Shown here one piece after another: positions 10,881-21,214 of a stretch of DNA of 64,000 nucleotides. The notes beneath the pieces were generated by a model, which had not been told where the DNA came from, searched no databases, and was given only the letters and a program-made list of their open reading frames with translations. The stretch spans positions 1-64,000 of the forward strand of contig PDHQ01000066.1 of the NCBI GenBank assembly GCA_003339415.1, in the 5' to 3' direction. Made by a program: the position numbers and the translations under genes. This DNA is from Ophiocordyceps camponoti-saundersi (nom. inval.) (lineage: Eukaryota; Ascomycota; Sordariomycetes; Hypocreales; Ophiocordycipitaceae). Each line of letters begins with the position of its first letter. Position 1 is the stretch's first letter.

Positions 10881-12707
10881 CTACGCCTCCGGAACCCAAC
10901 TCCAGTCCCCAAGCTCTATCGAGTCAGACCAGACAACCTGCGGTCCCCAGCTACGATCATGTTGCAGAGGCCGGTTAATATAACGATATCGATCAACCTG
11001 AATCATCTTTGACGATCCGACGCATCGTCCCTTTAACAAAACACCTGCGTCACAACAACTGTATTCAGCACGAAAAGGGTGTCTCTCTTCACACTGAGAT
11101 GGATCCAAAGGGTCTCACTCACCTTGAAGAACCCAAGGATCCTTCTGATAAAACGCCTCCTGCGCAACATCAACGATACTGATCCTATCAACGTCCCAGA
11201 CGGCAACCCGTCTCGAGCCAAAGATCTGCTTGAGGTTAAAAGCCTTCCAATCCTGGAAGCCAGCTTCGGGCTCTCTGGCGATGAACACGTGCGGCTGCTT
11301 CCCCGAAATCGCAGCCAGGATCGTGTCCCAGGTGCCGGAGGTGAAGTCGGGGGAGATCCAGACGCCGATCTCGAGACGGTCTATCGTCTTGCAGGGAGGG
11401 CATTTCCCCTTCTCCCCTTGGAAGAGCCGGAAGAGGTATGTGCGTGGGAACTTGGCGAAGAGGCTGTGGCAGATGCTGCTTTCCGACCGTTTCCAGATGC
11501 TGGTTTGGAGCAGGGCTGGGAAGCTCGCTGCTAGGCGGGAGAAGATGTAGGCGCAGTCGTCTTCCGTCTGGATGCCCTGTTCTACGCGTCGACGAACGTG
11601 CTCTGGTATGTCGAAGTCCCGGGGTTCGTATCGGCGTCGACCGTCTGGCAATGGTGGTAGATGTGACGTCGATTGATCTCCGAGTAGGCTCGGCCTGGCT
11701 CTCTGTCTCTTGCGAGATGGTCCGTATGACTGTCCGTACCGTGTCGGACGGCTACCTGCTGAGCATGGCTGCCGGTCGGAGCCCGAGGCAGAGCCTTGGC
11801 AAAGATTCGTAGCCTCTCCTGACGGTCCCGGAAGGGCTTCCGGTACGACTCTCGACCCCTTGCCCGGCGCCGTGGCCGGTATACGGCCGGACTTGACGGT
11901 CCCCGGGATGCGGCTGCTCGGTACGATGGCCGGGATGCGGCCCGGCGGACCAACGACTGTCAACGTCTCCTCCTCCAGAGTGGGAAGCAATGGGAAGCTA
12001 CCGGTCCATCCTACAGAGCGTCCAACAGACTGCATCAACGCGACGGCCGATTGCCTCGGATTCCGATGATTCCAATCCTCCGGGAGTCTCGAAGCCGTCA
12101 AAGCTCCCCATCTATGCTGATCGAAGTCCTGATTGAGGGTAAACTGTCCCTCGCGAATACGATCGGTAAAGGGAGGTCTCGACCAGCCTCCTACCTGAGT
12201 GTAGCCACGAACCTGGCTCCAATGAATGCCACCCAAAGCCAAGACCTCATCGAAGAAGTTTTCCTCCATGACGAGCATGTTGGGCGTAGCTTGAATCACG
12301 TAAATCCAACCTCCGGGAGCGAATTCGGCTGCCTCTTGAGGTGAAGTCGAGGTCGATACGTAGGCGGTGGTGAAGTTGACGTTCCAGGCTTCTCTTACGC
12401 GACGATCCCTCGCCGCCGACTCGTCGTCGTCGCACATGTCTTCCCAGACGGCGTCGAGGAAGTGTTCGTTGATGAAGAGGTGGTTTTCTAGACTGAAGGA
12501 CGTGTCGTCGTGCCAGTACTCGCCCCAGGGGTGGAAGCCGCCTGAGGCTCGGATCACATCGGGAGGCCTCGAGTCTCCGCGGTAGACTGTGGTTGGGAGC
12601 TGGTCATCGCTTCTTCTTGTTAGAGGATCGGCGCTGGTGGACTCGAGCCAGAGGATGGAGAGGAAGGCGGCTGAAGTGGTGATTCTGGTCCATGAGGGGA
12701 GCTTCAT
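10881..12707 (-). CDS. enterotoxin-A-type ADP-ribosyltransferase
   Basis: Two exons (12707-11123, then 11044-10881) predict 582 residues. A signal peptide covers about residues 1-26 and ends near S-A-D, with a basic R-R site at 31-32. The ADP-ribosyltransferase domain of the heat-labile-enterotoxin A-chain family spans about residues 38-215. It has the NAD-binding V-Y-R-G-D (Arg43), the S-T-S strand (about 118-122) and a Glu at 154 just before the conserved A-L-G-G-I. In this family the two Glu of the E-x-E pair are transferase residues; here the first is Phe. A low-complexity Pro/Arg/Ser linker follows, and then a C-terminal beta-rich module with a PLAT-like pattern. The frame would stop at 11115, but a GTGAGT donor lies just before, and splicing adds 55 residues resembling the end of the next gene. 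Such proteins are secreted by entomopathogenic fungi. The target here is unknown. Confidence 0.82.
11045..11122 (-). other. phase-1 intron in the toxin gene
   Basis: On the minus strand it begins GTGAGT and ends GACGCAG. It splits a Gly codon after a W-V-L-Q stretch. Without it the protein ends two codons later and loses the G-R-C-x-G-S-S tail that the neighbouring gene also has. Confidence 0.75.
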
Positions 12708-13779
12708 TGTCGTCCGAGGAGTTGCTGCTGCTGTCCAAGTGTGTATGTATGTATGTATGTATGTGTAAATAACGAAAGAGAGGAGTAAGTTGGATGAACC
12801 AGCCGCCTTGAAGATTTCCCATCCGAGGCAAGTTATGAAGCACGATGCTGTTGTATGTATGTATGTGTGTATGTGGAGAAGGCTATATCAAACCATCGAC
12901 TGCTCATAAAGCTCATATGTATGTATGTATAATAGCTCAGCTCTCCATGGCATTGGTTAATCGCGCTTTCGGTGGTATCCCGGGAGGAGGGAGAGAGGGA
13001 GGGCACTGCCGGGGGAACATTAGCAGGCAACGTAGCATCAACGCATAACAGACAGACAGACATAACATACCTTTGCAGCCCATTTACGAGATGGTGATGA
13101 TCTCATACAGAGTACAAAACACGCGTGGGTATGGAACGAGATGTATGCATGTAAATATTACACGTGTATAGTTAGTTATACGTTGCGGGTTTCCCAGCAT
13201 CAGTCTTTGTTCAAAACTCACTTAACCGTCAGCTTCAGCTACCATCACCATAAAGAGGCTTATACAGAGAGAAGCTCCCCCCAGCTTAGACGATGGAAAC
13301 TCCTCATATGTGCCTGTTACATGTAAGTATATGTGTGTATGTATGTATGGCATTGGCTCTACAATGACAGGTTAAACTCCAACCTTCTCTCCGTCATCAT
13401 ACGATGATCGTCTTCCTGCCTTTTTTGCTGACGACCCTTTCTCATATACATACATGTATAGGTACGACAATGAGGACACGTACATGCATGTTATAACTTG
13501 TTGGAGAACGTATCCTTACAAGGACGATTAGGTTCGGTCGGCAAGAAAGTCTTGTCCTGATGAGTTCACAGCCTGATATCACTGGCCTCGGCATATACAT
13601 ACATAAACATCTCATCCTCTTGGAGAATCTCTGGGGAGTCTTGACAGATACACACTCTCCCATGTTTCTCTATATATACTACACACATATATAGGTCGAA
13701 CATACATCCATACACACCTACATACCTCCAGTCAATCCTCAAACCCACACACGATCCAAAAGACTCTTCCGATCCCATC
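12708..13779. other. spacer with tetranucleotide repeats
   Basis: This lies between the promoter side of the toxin gene and the 3' end of the 13780-17706 gene, which is on the same strand. It contains ATGT runs near 12742-12764, 12851-12872, 12915-12930 and 13330-13349. No gene is supported. Confidence 0.5.
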
Positions 13780-14620
13780 TCAAAACTCGGATCCGTCATG
13801 AACCTCGCTTCCCTCTTCGTCCCCAATCCACTTCCACTTGGCCCAGCTTATCTCGCCCTTCAACTCCGCCTCCTCTTTCGGTCCGATTCTTCGAAGTTGG
13901 CCAAAGCGGTTAAACCACCTGTTCACCAGACTGTACTCTTCGTAACGCGCCGTCGCCGATGAACCCTTGCATCGACCTGCAAAGGTGATTCCTGACCTTG
14001 TATTTAGTCTTCTTCTTCTTCTTCTTCTTCTTCTTCCAACGTTCATCTATTCCAAATCTGGACGGAAAAGGGGGGGCGAGAGTTGTGATACCTTCAAGCT
14101 TCCATCTATCTGGGTTTATACGCTGGCCCTCCACCGGGTAAAGACGGAAAGACTCAATGTTCTGAACAGCGACGCCCTCCGATCCGAATGCCTTCTCCAG
14201 ATCGATTGTTTCCCTGAATGTCTCCCCGCGATTAGGATGTTCGGCCAGAAGAAGAGTCTGGTTACCAATCTCGAGCATGAGGTTATCATATGTCCCGGCG
14301 TAATCCATCAAGTTAACGAAGCCAGTGCCCATCTTCATCTCAACCTTGAGTTCTTCAAAGGTAGAACAGGCATTCGGGTCCAACTCTGGTCTGGCTGCGG
14401 CTGGCCAGGGCTTGGTCCCCTTCTTGCAAAGCGACAAGACTTCATCTTGCTCATACCTTGTCCAGTCGTCGGGCTTGATCAAGGCACGCCAAATCTGAGA
14501 GGGGGCATCAAAGTCGCCGCGGTGACGCGCCTTTAGGTGCATCTCCATGTCTTTCTCGAATACCCAGGCCTTGGATGAGTTGGCGCATTTGGCGGCGATT
14601 TGATAGCCTGCACATATATA

Positions 14621-14667
<47 letters not shown>

Positions 14668-17600
14668 TTAACTTGCTGGGTAATCAGGTCTTCTAATTGG
14701 GGAAGACACAGGAAAGATAGCATATACATACCTCGCAGGTTCCAGGCATCACCCGCAAACAACCAGTTGTCCGAGAGGTCGTCGCTGGTGATGATGTCGT
14801 AGATGGAGAAATACTTGACGGCTTCTACCGGCACCGTAGGAGAGCCGTAGACGGTCTCGAGAGGGATCCTCGTTTCTACGCAGCCTTTGCGGCTCAGACC
14901 GTCCGCTGCTTCAACGTATTCGCCCTCACGGTCGAAGCGGTATGATACTCGTGACCAGGTTCCGTCGCCCCAGTGAGAACCAACCATCAAGGTGACAATC
15001 ATGTCGTCAAAGCGTTGACACTCGTCATCCATAGCGTTCTTCGGAGGCTTCTTCCACATCTCTGTGACGAAGCCGAGGAAGAGCTTCCTACAGAGAATCT
15101 CCGTCTGGTCAGGCAACCTGTCCATCTCGGTGTCTCTTCGCCTCCGTCTGCCGAGGTCACGTCTCAGCCTCGATTTCTTGTCGAAACAGATGGCCGGAGC
15201 GACGGATGCTACCGCGAACTCGATCAAGACTTGCATGAGGTCGGGGTAATGCTCTACAAGCCAGCTGACGCCGTTTTCGAGAACGGCCAGCAAATGCTCG
15301 CGGCTTATCGAAGCCGAACTTGCCAGAAAGATCAATATGTCATCTGCGAGCTGTTGGCTGTCTTCTTCCGCGCTTTGACTCGAGGACCCTGAACTGAAGG
15401 GGTTGAAAGGATGGGCCGAGGTGCTGGCGGATGCGGAGCAGGTACTGACGCCGGCTTGCTGTAGCAGAAGCTGGATCCATCGCTGTAGCCACGCAGAATC
15501 TATGTAGGTGACTGATTTGTTTACATTCAGAGCCAGTTCCGGTCACCTCGAGGGGCAGGAAGAGGGAGGGGGTTTCCATACTGGTATTCATGAGTGGCTC
15601 GCGGGTAATGCCAGTGCTCGTCCCGGCCGCTTGCTCATCGGGGGCAGGCCCAACGGCTGTGGTAGGAGTAGTGTCCTCTTGATGGGCAGAGGTCGAAGAG
15701 GCAAGGTAAGCGTCTTGGTAAGGCTTCAGAGCCCAGTACGGATCAAGTGGAGGAGGATGCGGAGGCAGAGACTGAATGTCAGCCGAAGGCCGAGGAGGAG
15801 GAGGAGGAGGATCATGCCCAGGCGGATGCGGAGGTTGAATCTCGATCCAGGGCCGAGGCTTCCCCGCAAGCATAACCCGAGGGTCAAATGTAGTCCGACC
15901 ATAGGGAAGGTGAGAAGGCACAGGCTGAAGAGGAAACGCAGGCAGAGGTTGGCCGTCGACCGGGCCTGAAGCTTGAAATCGAGCCGCATTCGGATTCAAT
16001 GGCATAGTCCTTGCCAGAGAGACTGTCCCCGGCGGAGGCCGTTCCGAATGTCGTCCAGCAGCGTGTTGCCGAAAATTCCGTTCCAGCGTCTGTAGGGGAC
16101 TTCGCTCTCGATAATCTGACGCAGGCTGTTGCGGAACTGCCAAGGTATTACCGCCTGCCGAAGAGCCGGCCTGGACAGGATAATCAGGGACCGACATGGG
16201 TTGGACCGTAGGATGAAAATCCGGGCTCGGAGAAGGGAAGCCTCGTTCGTCCGGGCACTGCCCCGCCTGTTGCAGTAGTCCTTGAACCCACTGAATCATC
16301 CATTCCCGATCCGTGTCCATCACTAGGAGCACAGTCAGTTTGGATGTCGGCGAGGGGAGTGTCTGCTTGTTCCCTACATAATCTGATGGTTGCTTCGTCC
16401 TCTTCTTGACTCGTGCTTGGGCCAGGCTGAGGATAGACGGGTTGGATCTCGTTGGAAGCTATCATGGCATCATCTGGTCGTGAATGGTCTCGTCAGTGAA
16501 GAGCGTCTTCCTCGAAGCGAACGATATTTCCCTACTTCTCGCCTGGGCTGCTTGTACGTCGCTCGTGTCAACTCTGCCCCGGCTCGGACCGGCGACGGCC
16601 ATCCCCAGGGATTCATCCGGCTTCGAATTCGATATTGGAACCAGAGGCGGAAGTGGAGGCAAAGGCGGTCTTGGAGGTAGTCTTGGAGGCGGTACTGGAG
16701 GCGGTATCGGAGGCGGTATCCGACCCCTTCTAGGAAGCGGTATGGGAGCCGGTATAGGAGCCGGTATAGGAGCCGGTATAGGAGCCGGTATAGGAACCGG
16801 TGTAGGAGCCCGTACGGAAGCCGGTCGGGGAGCCGTCACCGGAGCCACTCTCGGAGCCGGTCTGGGGAACATTCTGGTAGGCGGTTGCGGAGGCAGAGCC
16901 GGAACCGGACAGTTAGCTTCCAATTGACGCCCCGTCAAAACTGCCCAGGTAGCCATCCAGTCGGCTTCGTTCTGCAGGACTAGTCACGAGCGTCTCCGTC
17001 AGCGGGATATCATCCGTCATGGCTCATTTCATCTCAAGTCCTTACTCCGGGCCGCTCGTTCTCGACAATTCCTCAATCTCGCTAATTCGTGCATCGGTAA
17101 TTCGACTGTTACTAGCCATCAGCCATAAATCTTGGGGAGAAGAAGAAGAAGAAGAACTGCCGCTTTACCAGGTGCGTCGAATATGGAATTCATGTTGGCA
17201 CGATCGAGCACCAGACGCGCATGTCTCCTCAGGAATCGTCTAGGCACCACATAAGAAGCCGAAGGCGGCGCGATCCAAACAGACAAACGGTAAAAGCGCC
17301 AGGCATGCATGTCCGAATGCTCTCTGACGGGAGGCAGACTGACGAAGCTGGCGTCCAGGTCCCACCTTAGCAGACGAATATCATCTTCCCACCAGACGCC
17401 TCTCCTGTCCATGAAATTCAGGAAGCCTAGCAGGGCCTCCAAGGGGCTCGTGTAGAAGACGGCGACGGGGGTCGAGAAGAGCGATACCGACACCGTCTCA
17501 AAGGTCCAATGGGCGCCCGAGCCTGGCGTGTTTGCGAGACGCATTCTGCCTTCCAGGTAGGGGTTACGGCACCAGCGTACGGTCCAGACGACGCCTTTGC

Positions 17601-17706
17601 TTACGGGGAATCGCTTTTCGAGCTTGGAGTTGCCTGCTTCGACTGACGTGGGCCAGAGGAGGCAGTACAATGCCAGGAGAAGGGAGATCCAGTGCGGGCT
17701 AGCCAT
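13780..17706 (-). CDS. large secreted modular Pro-rich protein
   Basis: Eight inferred exons: 17706-17169, 17105-17046, 16979-16536, 16473-16378, 16322-15582, 15499-14732, 14607-14092, 13976-13780. They predict 1119 residues. The exon-2 acceptor could be six bases earlier, and the exon-5 donor is the least certain site. Residues 1-25 form a signal peptide. Exon 1 encodes a Trp/Arg-rich domain of about 155 residues that I do not recognise; it lacks a clear Arg/STS/Glu triad. Exons 3-5 encode long proline-rich linkers, including a P-I-P-A tandem repeat. Exons 3, 5 and 6 each open with a W-x3-W motif. Exons 6-8 carry two C-terminal modules (G-T-W/Y-D-like strand, acidic I-P/D-L turn, W-x-L-x-G end) that match the single module of the adjacent ADP-ribosyltransferase. 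All seven introns are phase 1. Function is unknown; it is probably a paralogue of the toxin with a replaced N-terminal domain. Confidence 0.6.
14007..14036. repeat. CTT trinucleotide microsatellite
   Basis: About ten CTT units (GAA on the gene strand) lie inside the last intron (13977-14091) of the large modular gene. Confidence 0.85.
14626..14665. repeat. (TA)20 microsatellite in an intron
   Basis: About twenty AT dinucleotides lie within the 124-base intron 14608-14731 of the large modular gene. The tract lies between a CTAATTG-like region and the GTGCAG acceptor. Confidence 0.9.
16741..16800. repeat. 12-bp coding minisatellite
   Basis: Four to five near-perfect copies of a 12-base unit (ggagccggtata) lie in exon 3 of the modular gene. 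On the minus strand each encodes P-I-P-A. Degenerate 12- and 18-base relatives flank it from about 16640 to 16870, giving a long Pro-rich segment. Confidence 0.85.
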
Positions 17707-18060
17707 GGTTGCCTTCCTGTGAAGGGGTGTCTGTAGGGGGGTTCCGTCTGTAGGGGGGGGGTTCGAAGATGGTCAGGTTAAGCCACTACAGAAGAGATGT
17801 ATGTATGTACACATAGAGAGCAGGGTCGATTTATATATGTATGTAAGAACTGCATTCGTATATACATATCCTACTTACTGTGTTCTATACATATGTAGGT
17901 ATGTCTGTCAGTAGCTATCTAGGCAGCCGGACAGAGATGGAGAGGTTCTGTACGATGAGGGAACAAAAAGGTTTTCAACCATCAGTAGACTTCCGGAGCA
18001 TTCCTTCTTTATCAACTAACCGTTCACGTGTGTGTATGTATGTATATTATGTCTACCTGT

Positions 18061-18094
18061 GTATGTATGTTTGTATGTATGTATGTATGTATGT
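18061..18094. repeat. ATGT tetranucleotide array
   Basis: A run of about eight ATGT/GTAT units with one interruption (TTTG), in non-coding DNA. Confidence 0.85.
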
Positions 18095-18321
18095 ACGATG
18101 ATTATACATTCGTGATACACGCCTGCTGGTAGTAGTAGGTAAAGGAGTTGCACAAGTTTAATTTCAAGCCACAGCCATAACTCGATGGACAGGATTTATG
18201 CCTTGTTTATGTGTGTGAAAGCTCATTGACACCTCATACCTTCTTACATTCGAAACATGAAGTTGCTCGACGTAATGGGCTCAAGACCTATCTACAAACT
18301 TACCGGCCTTAGCACTGACAT

Positions 18322-18352
18322 GCATACATACATACATACATACATACATACA
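18322..18352. repeat. CATA tetranucleotide array
   Basis: A near-perfect run of about eight CATA units in non-coding DNA. It is the same motif family, in opposite orientation, as the array 230 bases upstream. Confidence 0.85.
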
Positions 18353-19727
18353 TGAAGTCGGATATAATACATGTACCTGCATGTAAACGTAGTATCCGTC
18401 GATGCATATCATATATGTATATACATACATACATACATAGGTATGTTTCAAACACCGAAGGACTATATATATATGTGGAGATATGTAAGACGCACGTGGC
18501 TGTGCGGAATAGCCGCGACCTAGAACTTCTTTCGGTGAACTTTTGCTGCACTTTGGTCGTATCGAACTGGACTCTGGCAAGGCGGGAATGTTCTTTTTCT
18601 TCTTCTTTACCTGGCCTCTCGGCAATCGCGTCTCTGACCTATGTTCTTACTATGCATATATGTACATATATGTATGTATGTATGTATGTTTGCGAGATCC
18701 TATTATACGGTAGCTTAGATCTATATGAATCCTGTTTGCCAAGCTGGCTGCGTTCTGGATGAAAGGCTAATAACAGTCAGAGCAGTCTTCCAAATCTGTT
18801 TGTAGGATAAAGGGCTATACCCCTCTCTTCTCCTTGGCTGCCGGCTGCTGCACTTGATCTGGCTTGGACATGAGATTGGCATCAAGACTTGCCAAGCTGC
18901 TTGTGAGACCTCGAACCTCTGAGAAGGCCTTCATATATGTATGTATGTATGTATGTACGTACATACGAACACTATAGGCTATCAAAACTCGATTCTTCTG
19001 TAAACATAATATATGTGTGTGTGTATGTATGTATGCGCCCCAACGTGATAGTGGCTCGAAATAGGCTCATCTTCACTTTACAAAGAGGGCTGAAGCTGTA
19101 CTTGACAATACTACCTCTTGGACCCTACATGGTGCCATAAACCTGCAAGGAGACGCCGAGATCGGACAGTCAAGCCGACGAGTGGGAATCCCCGATATGT
19201 TTAGACCTCTTTTCAGTGACGAGAAAAGGTCGATTTGATATGGATAGATATAAAGTACCGATCTCAGAGATGGGAAACTCTATCGACTGTCGTTCTTCCT
19301 TTGTATTAGACGTTGAAAAGGCGACGGGTCATTGAACCGGAACGCCAGGAGAATTCACAAGTCTTACTTACATGTGCCTGTCTATATTTATACATATTAC
19401 ATGCATGCCTCCCTAGGTCGAATATACATATGCCCATTGTCTTTTCTGACTGTACGGAATACAGAGATATACCTGAACACAGTCGGATACTGTTATGTGG
19501 CAAGTGTAACGTCAAGTGAAGTCGGGACATGATGGCTGGTATAGGGTAGCGTTCAAAAAAAAAACGGGGTCTAAAGAAAACACCTAACGTAACCACCAAG
19601 TCAATCATCACGAGATTACTAAGTTTCAAGATTCTCGTCATCAATCTCTTCACCTCCTATTACCTCCCATCACCTTCTATCATCCCACCTCTCCACCTTC
19701 TCCCAGCCCCATGCCCGATAGAGAACC

Positions 19728-20867
19728 ATGGACAATACCGACACGAAACCAGACCTCCCACCGGCCATGGCCTCCGCCGCCGGAAAGACGGTAGACGAAG
19801 TCTGGGCCGACCTAAACAAGTCACCCCTCTTCATGACGGAGATGGAAGAAAACGACGACACGGCAGCTCTCCAAGCCCTTAGCTACGAGGGGACGCCGCT
19901 GGAGAACGCGGCGGATTTCAAGGAGAGGGGTAACGAGTGCTTCCGCGTTAGGGGCTACGTCGACGCCCGCGAGTTCTACGCAAAGGGCATCGCCGTCCTT
20001 ACCGCCGTCAAGGCTGTCGATAAGACGGATGTTGACGATGATGACAATGACGATGAGGAGGAAAAAGCAAACATGTTGGAAGCCCTGTACGTCAATCGCG
20101 CAGCCTGTAACCTCGAGCTGGAGAATTATCGCTCCTGCTACCTCGATTGCGCCGCCGCATTGCGCCTGAATCGGCGTAACGTCAAGGCCTACTATCGCGC
20201 TGCCCGCGCCCTGCTGGCCGTCGATCGCGTCCGGGATGCGGCCGAGGCCTGTTCGGCAGGTCTGGCCGTGGATCCGGAAAACGCTTCGCTGCGAGCTGCG
20301 TCCGATGCCGTCGTCGCTCGCAAAGACGCCCTTGACGCTCACGCCCGTCGGCTCAGCGCAAGGGCGCAAGATGCGTCTCGTCGCGCCCGTCTCGTCGCCG
20401 CCGCCCTGGCCGCTCGAAACGTGCCCCCTCTTCGCACGTCGGATCGGCCTCCGGACGCGGATGGTCTCGCTATCGCCCTCGTTCCTGACCCGGATGATCC
20501 ACGCAGCGCCTTGGCCTTTCCCGCCGTCTTGTTGTACCCCTTGCGGCTCGAGTCGGATGTTATCAAGGCCTTTGTCGAGACTGAGTCGCTTCAGGACCAT
20601 CTTCAATACGTCTTGCCGCCGCCCTGGGACTGTGATGGAGAGTACGCGGCTGCTAAAGACGTCTCGTGCTATATCGAGACTCGCCACGGGAGCTTGCTCA
20701 AGATGGGTAAGCGCGTGCCCTTGCTCAAGGTCCTGGCCACCGGCCAAGTCGAGATCCTCGATCAGATGCTACGCATTTTCGTCCTGCCCACCAACAAGGC
20801 CGACACCTGGGTTGCCGAGTTCAAGGCTCAAAAGGCTGCCGAAAAGGGGCTCGCCGCTGCGTCGTGA
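19728..20867 (+). CDS. cns1: Hsp90 co-chaperone CNS1 / TTC4 (TPR protein)
   Basis: A single exon of 379 residues. The start at 19728 has a good context (aaccATGg). The N-terminal segment S-P-L-F-M-T is typical of the Cns1/TTC4 family. Tetratricopeptide repeats follow at about residues 60-175: A-D-F-K-E-R-G-N-E-C-F opens the first, then N-R-A-A-C-N-L-E-L-E-N-Y and A-Y-Y-R-A-A-R-A-L repeats. An acidic D/E insert lies within the first pair. The C-terminal wheel domain contains Y-P-L-R-L-E-S-D-V-I-K-A-F and ends near D-T-W-V-A-E-F. The family binds the Hsp90 and Hsp70 C-terminal tails through the TPR clamp and is essential in yeast, where it is linked to eEF2 folding. An out-of-frame ATG lies 17 bases upstream. 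Confidence 0.9.
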   Translation: MDNTDTKPDLPPAMASAAGKTVDEVWADLNKSPLFMTEMEENDDTAALQALSYEGTPLENAADFKERGNECFRVRGYVDAREFYAKGIAVLTAVKAVDKTDVDDDDNDDEEEKANMLEALYVNRAACNLELENYRSCYLDCAAALRLNRRNVKAYYRAARALLAVDRVRDAAEACSAGLAVDPENASLRAASDAVVARKDALDAHARRLSARAQDASRRARLVAAALAARNVPPLRTSDRPPDADGLAIALVPDPDDPRSALAFPAVLLYPLRLESDVIKAFVETESLQDHLQYVLPPPWDCDGEYAAAKDVSCYIETRHGSLLKMGKRVPLLKVLATGQVEILDQMLRIFVLPTNKADTWVAEFKAQKAAEKGLAAAS

Positions 20868-21214
20868 CGATACACATGTGTTGTATATTTCCGATCTCCA
20901 CCAGCAGCTTCTTCACAGGAGACAAACGAAGAGGCCATAAATCAAACCAAAGCCCCTGTCCCTACCAGCCCTGGAAGAGAGACAGACATGGGGCAACAAG
21001 TCTTTCTCACACTCCTACGCCTGCTCACGATACCCATTCTAACGCAAAAAGAAATGTCCTCTAACCCTTTCGCCACGCCTCGTCACTCATGTGAACGCCA
21101 TTTGGAGAGATGCTGATAATGCCGCCTCTAAATGCTTTTTGCTCGCGCAATCGCAACCCGTCCGGTGCCGTCTTATTCGACAATGACAGAGAAAAGTCTC
21201 ACCCAATGCAAGTC
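20868..21214. other. convergent 3' spacer
   Basis: 347 bases between the stops of CNS1 and the APSES-type gene. No repeat, ORF or RNA gene is apparent. Confidence 0.5.

Larger units (their letters stand above)
17707..19727. other. repeat-rich divergent spacer
   Basis: About 2 kb between divergently transcribed genes. ATGT/CATA arrays occur near 17798, 18061-18094, 18322-18352, 18420-18440, 18670-18690, 18938-18965 and 19020-19035. It ends with a short poly-A stretch near 19555. Open frames here read the repeats (Y/V/C/M-rich) and are not credible genes. Confidence 0.6.

Noticed and set aside
17169..17706. ADP-ribosyltransferase domain in exon 1 of the large modular gene
   Set aside because: The region is Trp/Arg-rich and of similar size to the neighbour's catalytic domain, but no Arg, S-T-S or Glu motif can be placed with confidence. 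It may be a highly degenerate relative.
18061..18352. CRISPR-like array
   Set aside because: The repeats are pure tetranucleotides without unique spacers, in a eukaryotic spacer.
19821..20747. 308-codon antisense frame across CNS1
   Set aside because: It is a shadow of the biased sense coding strand, with no signal or domain.
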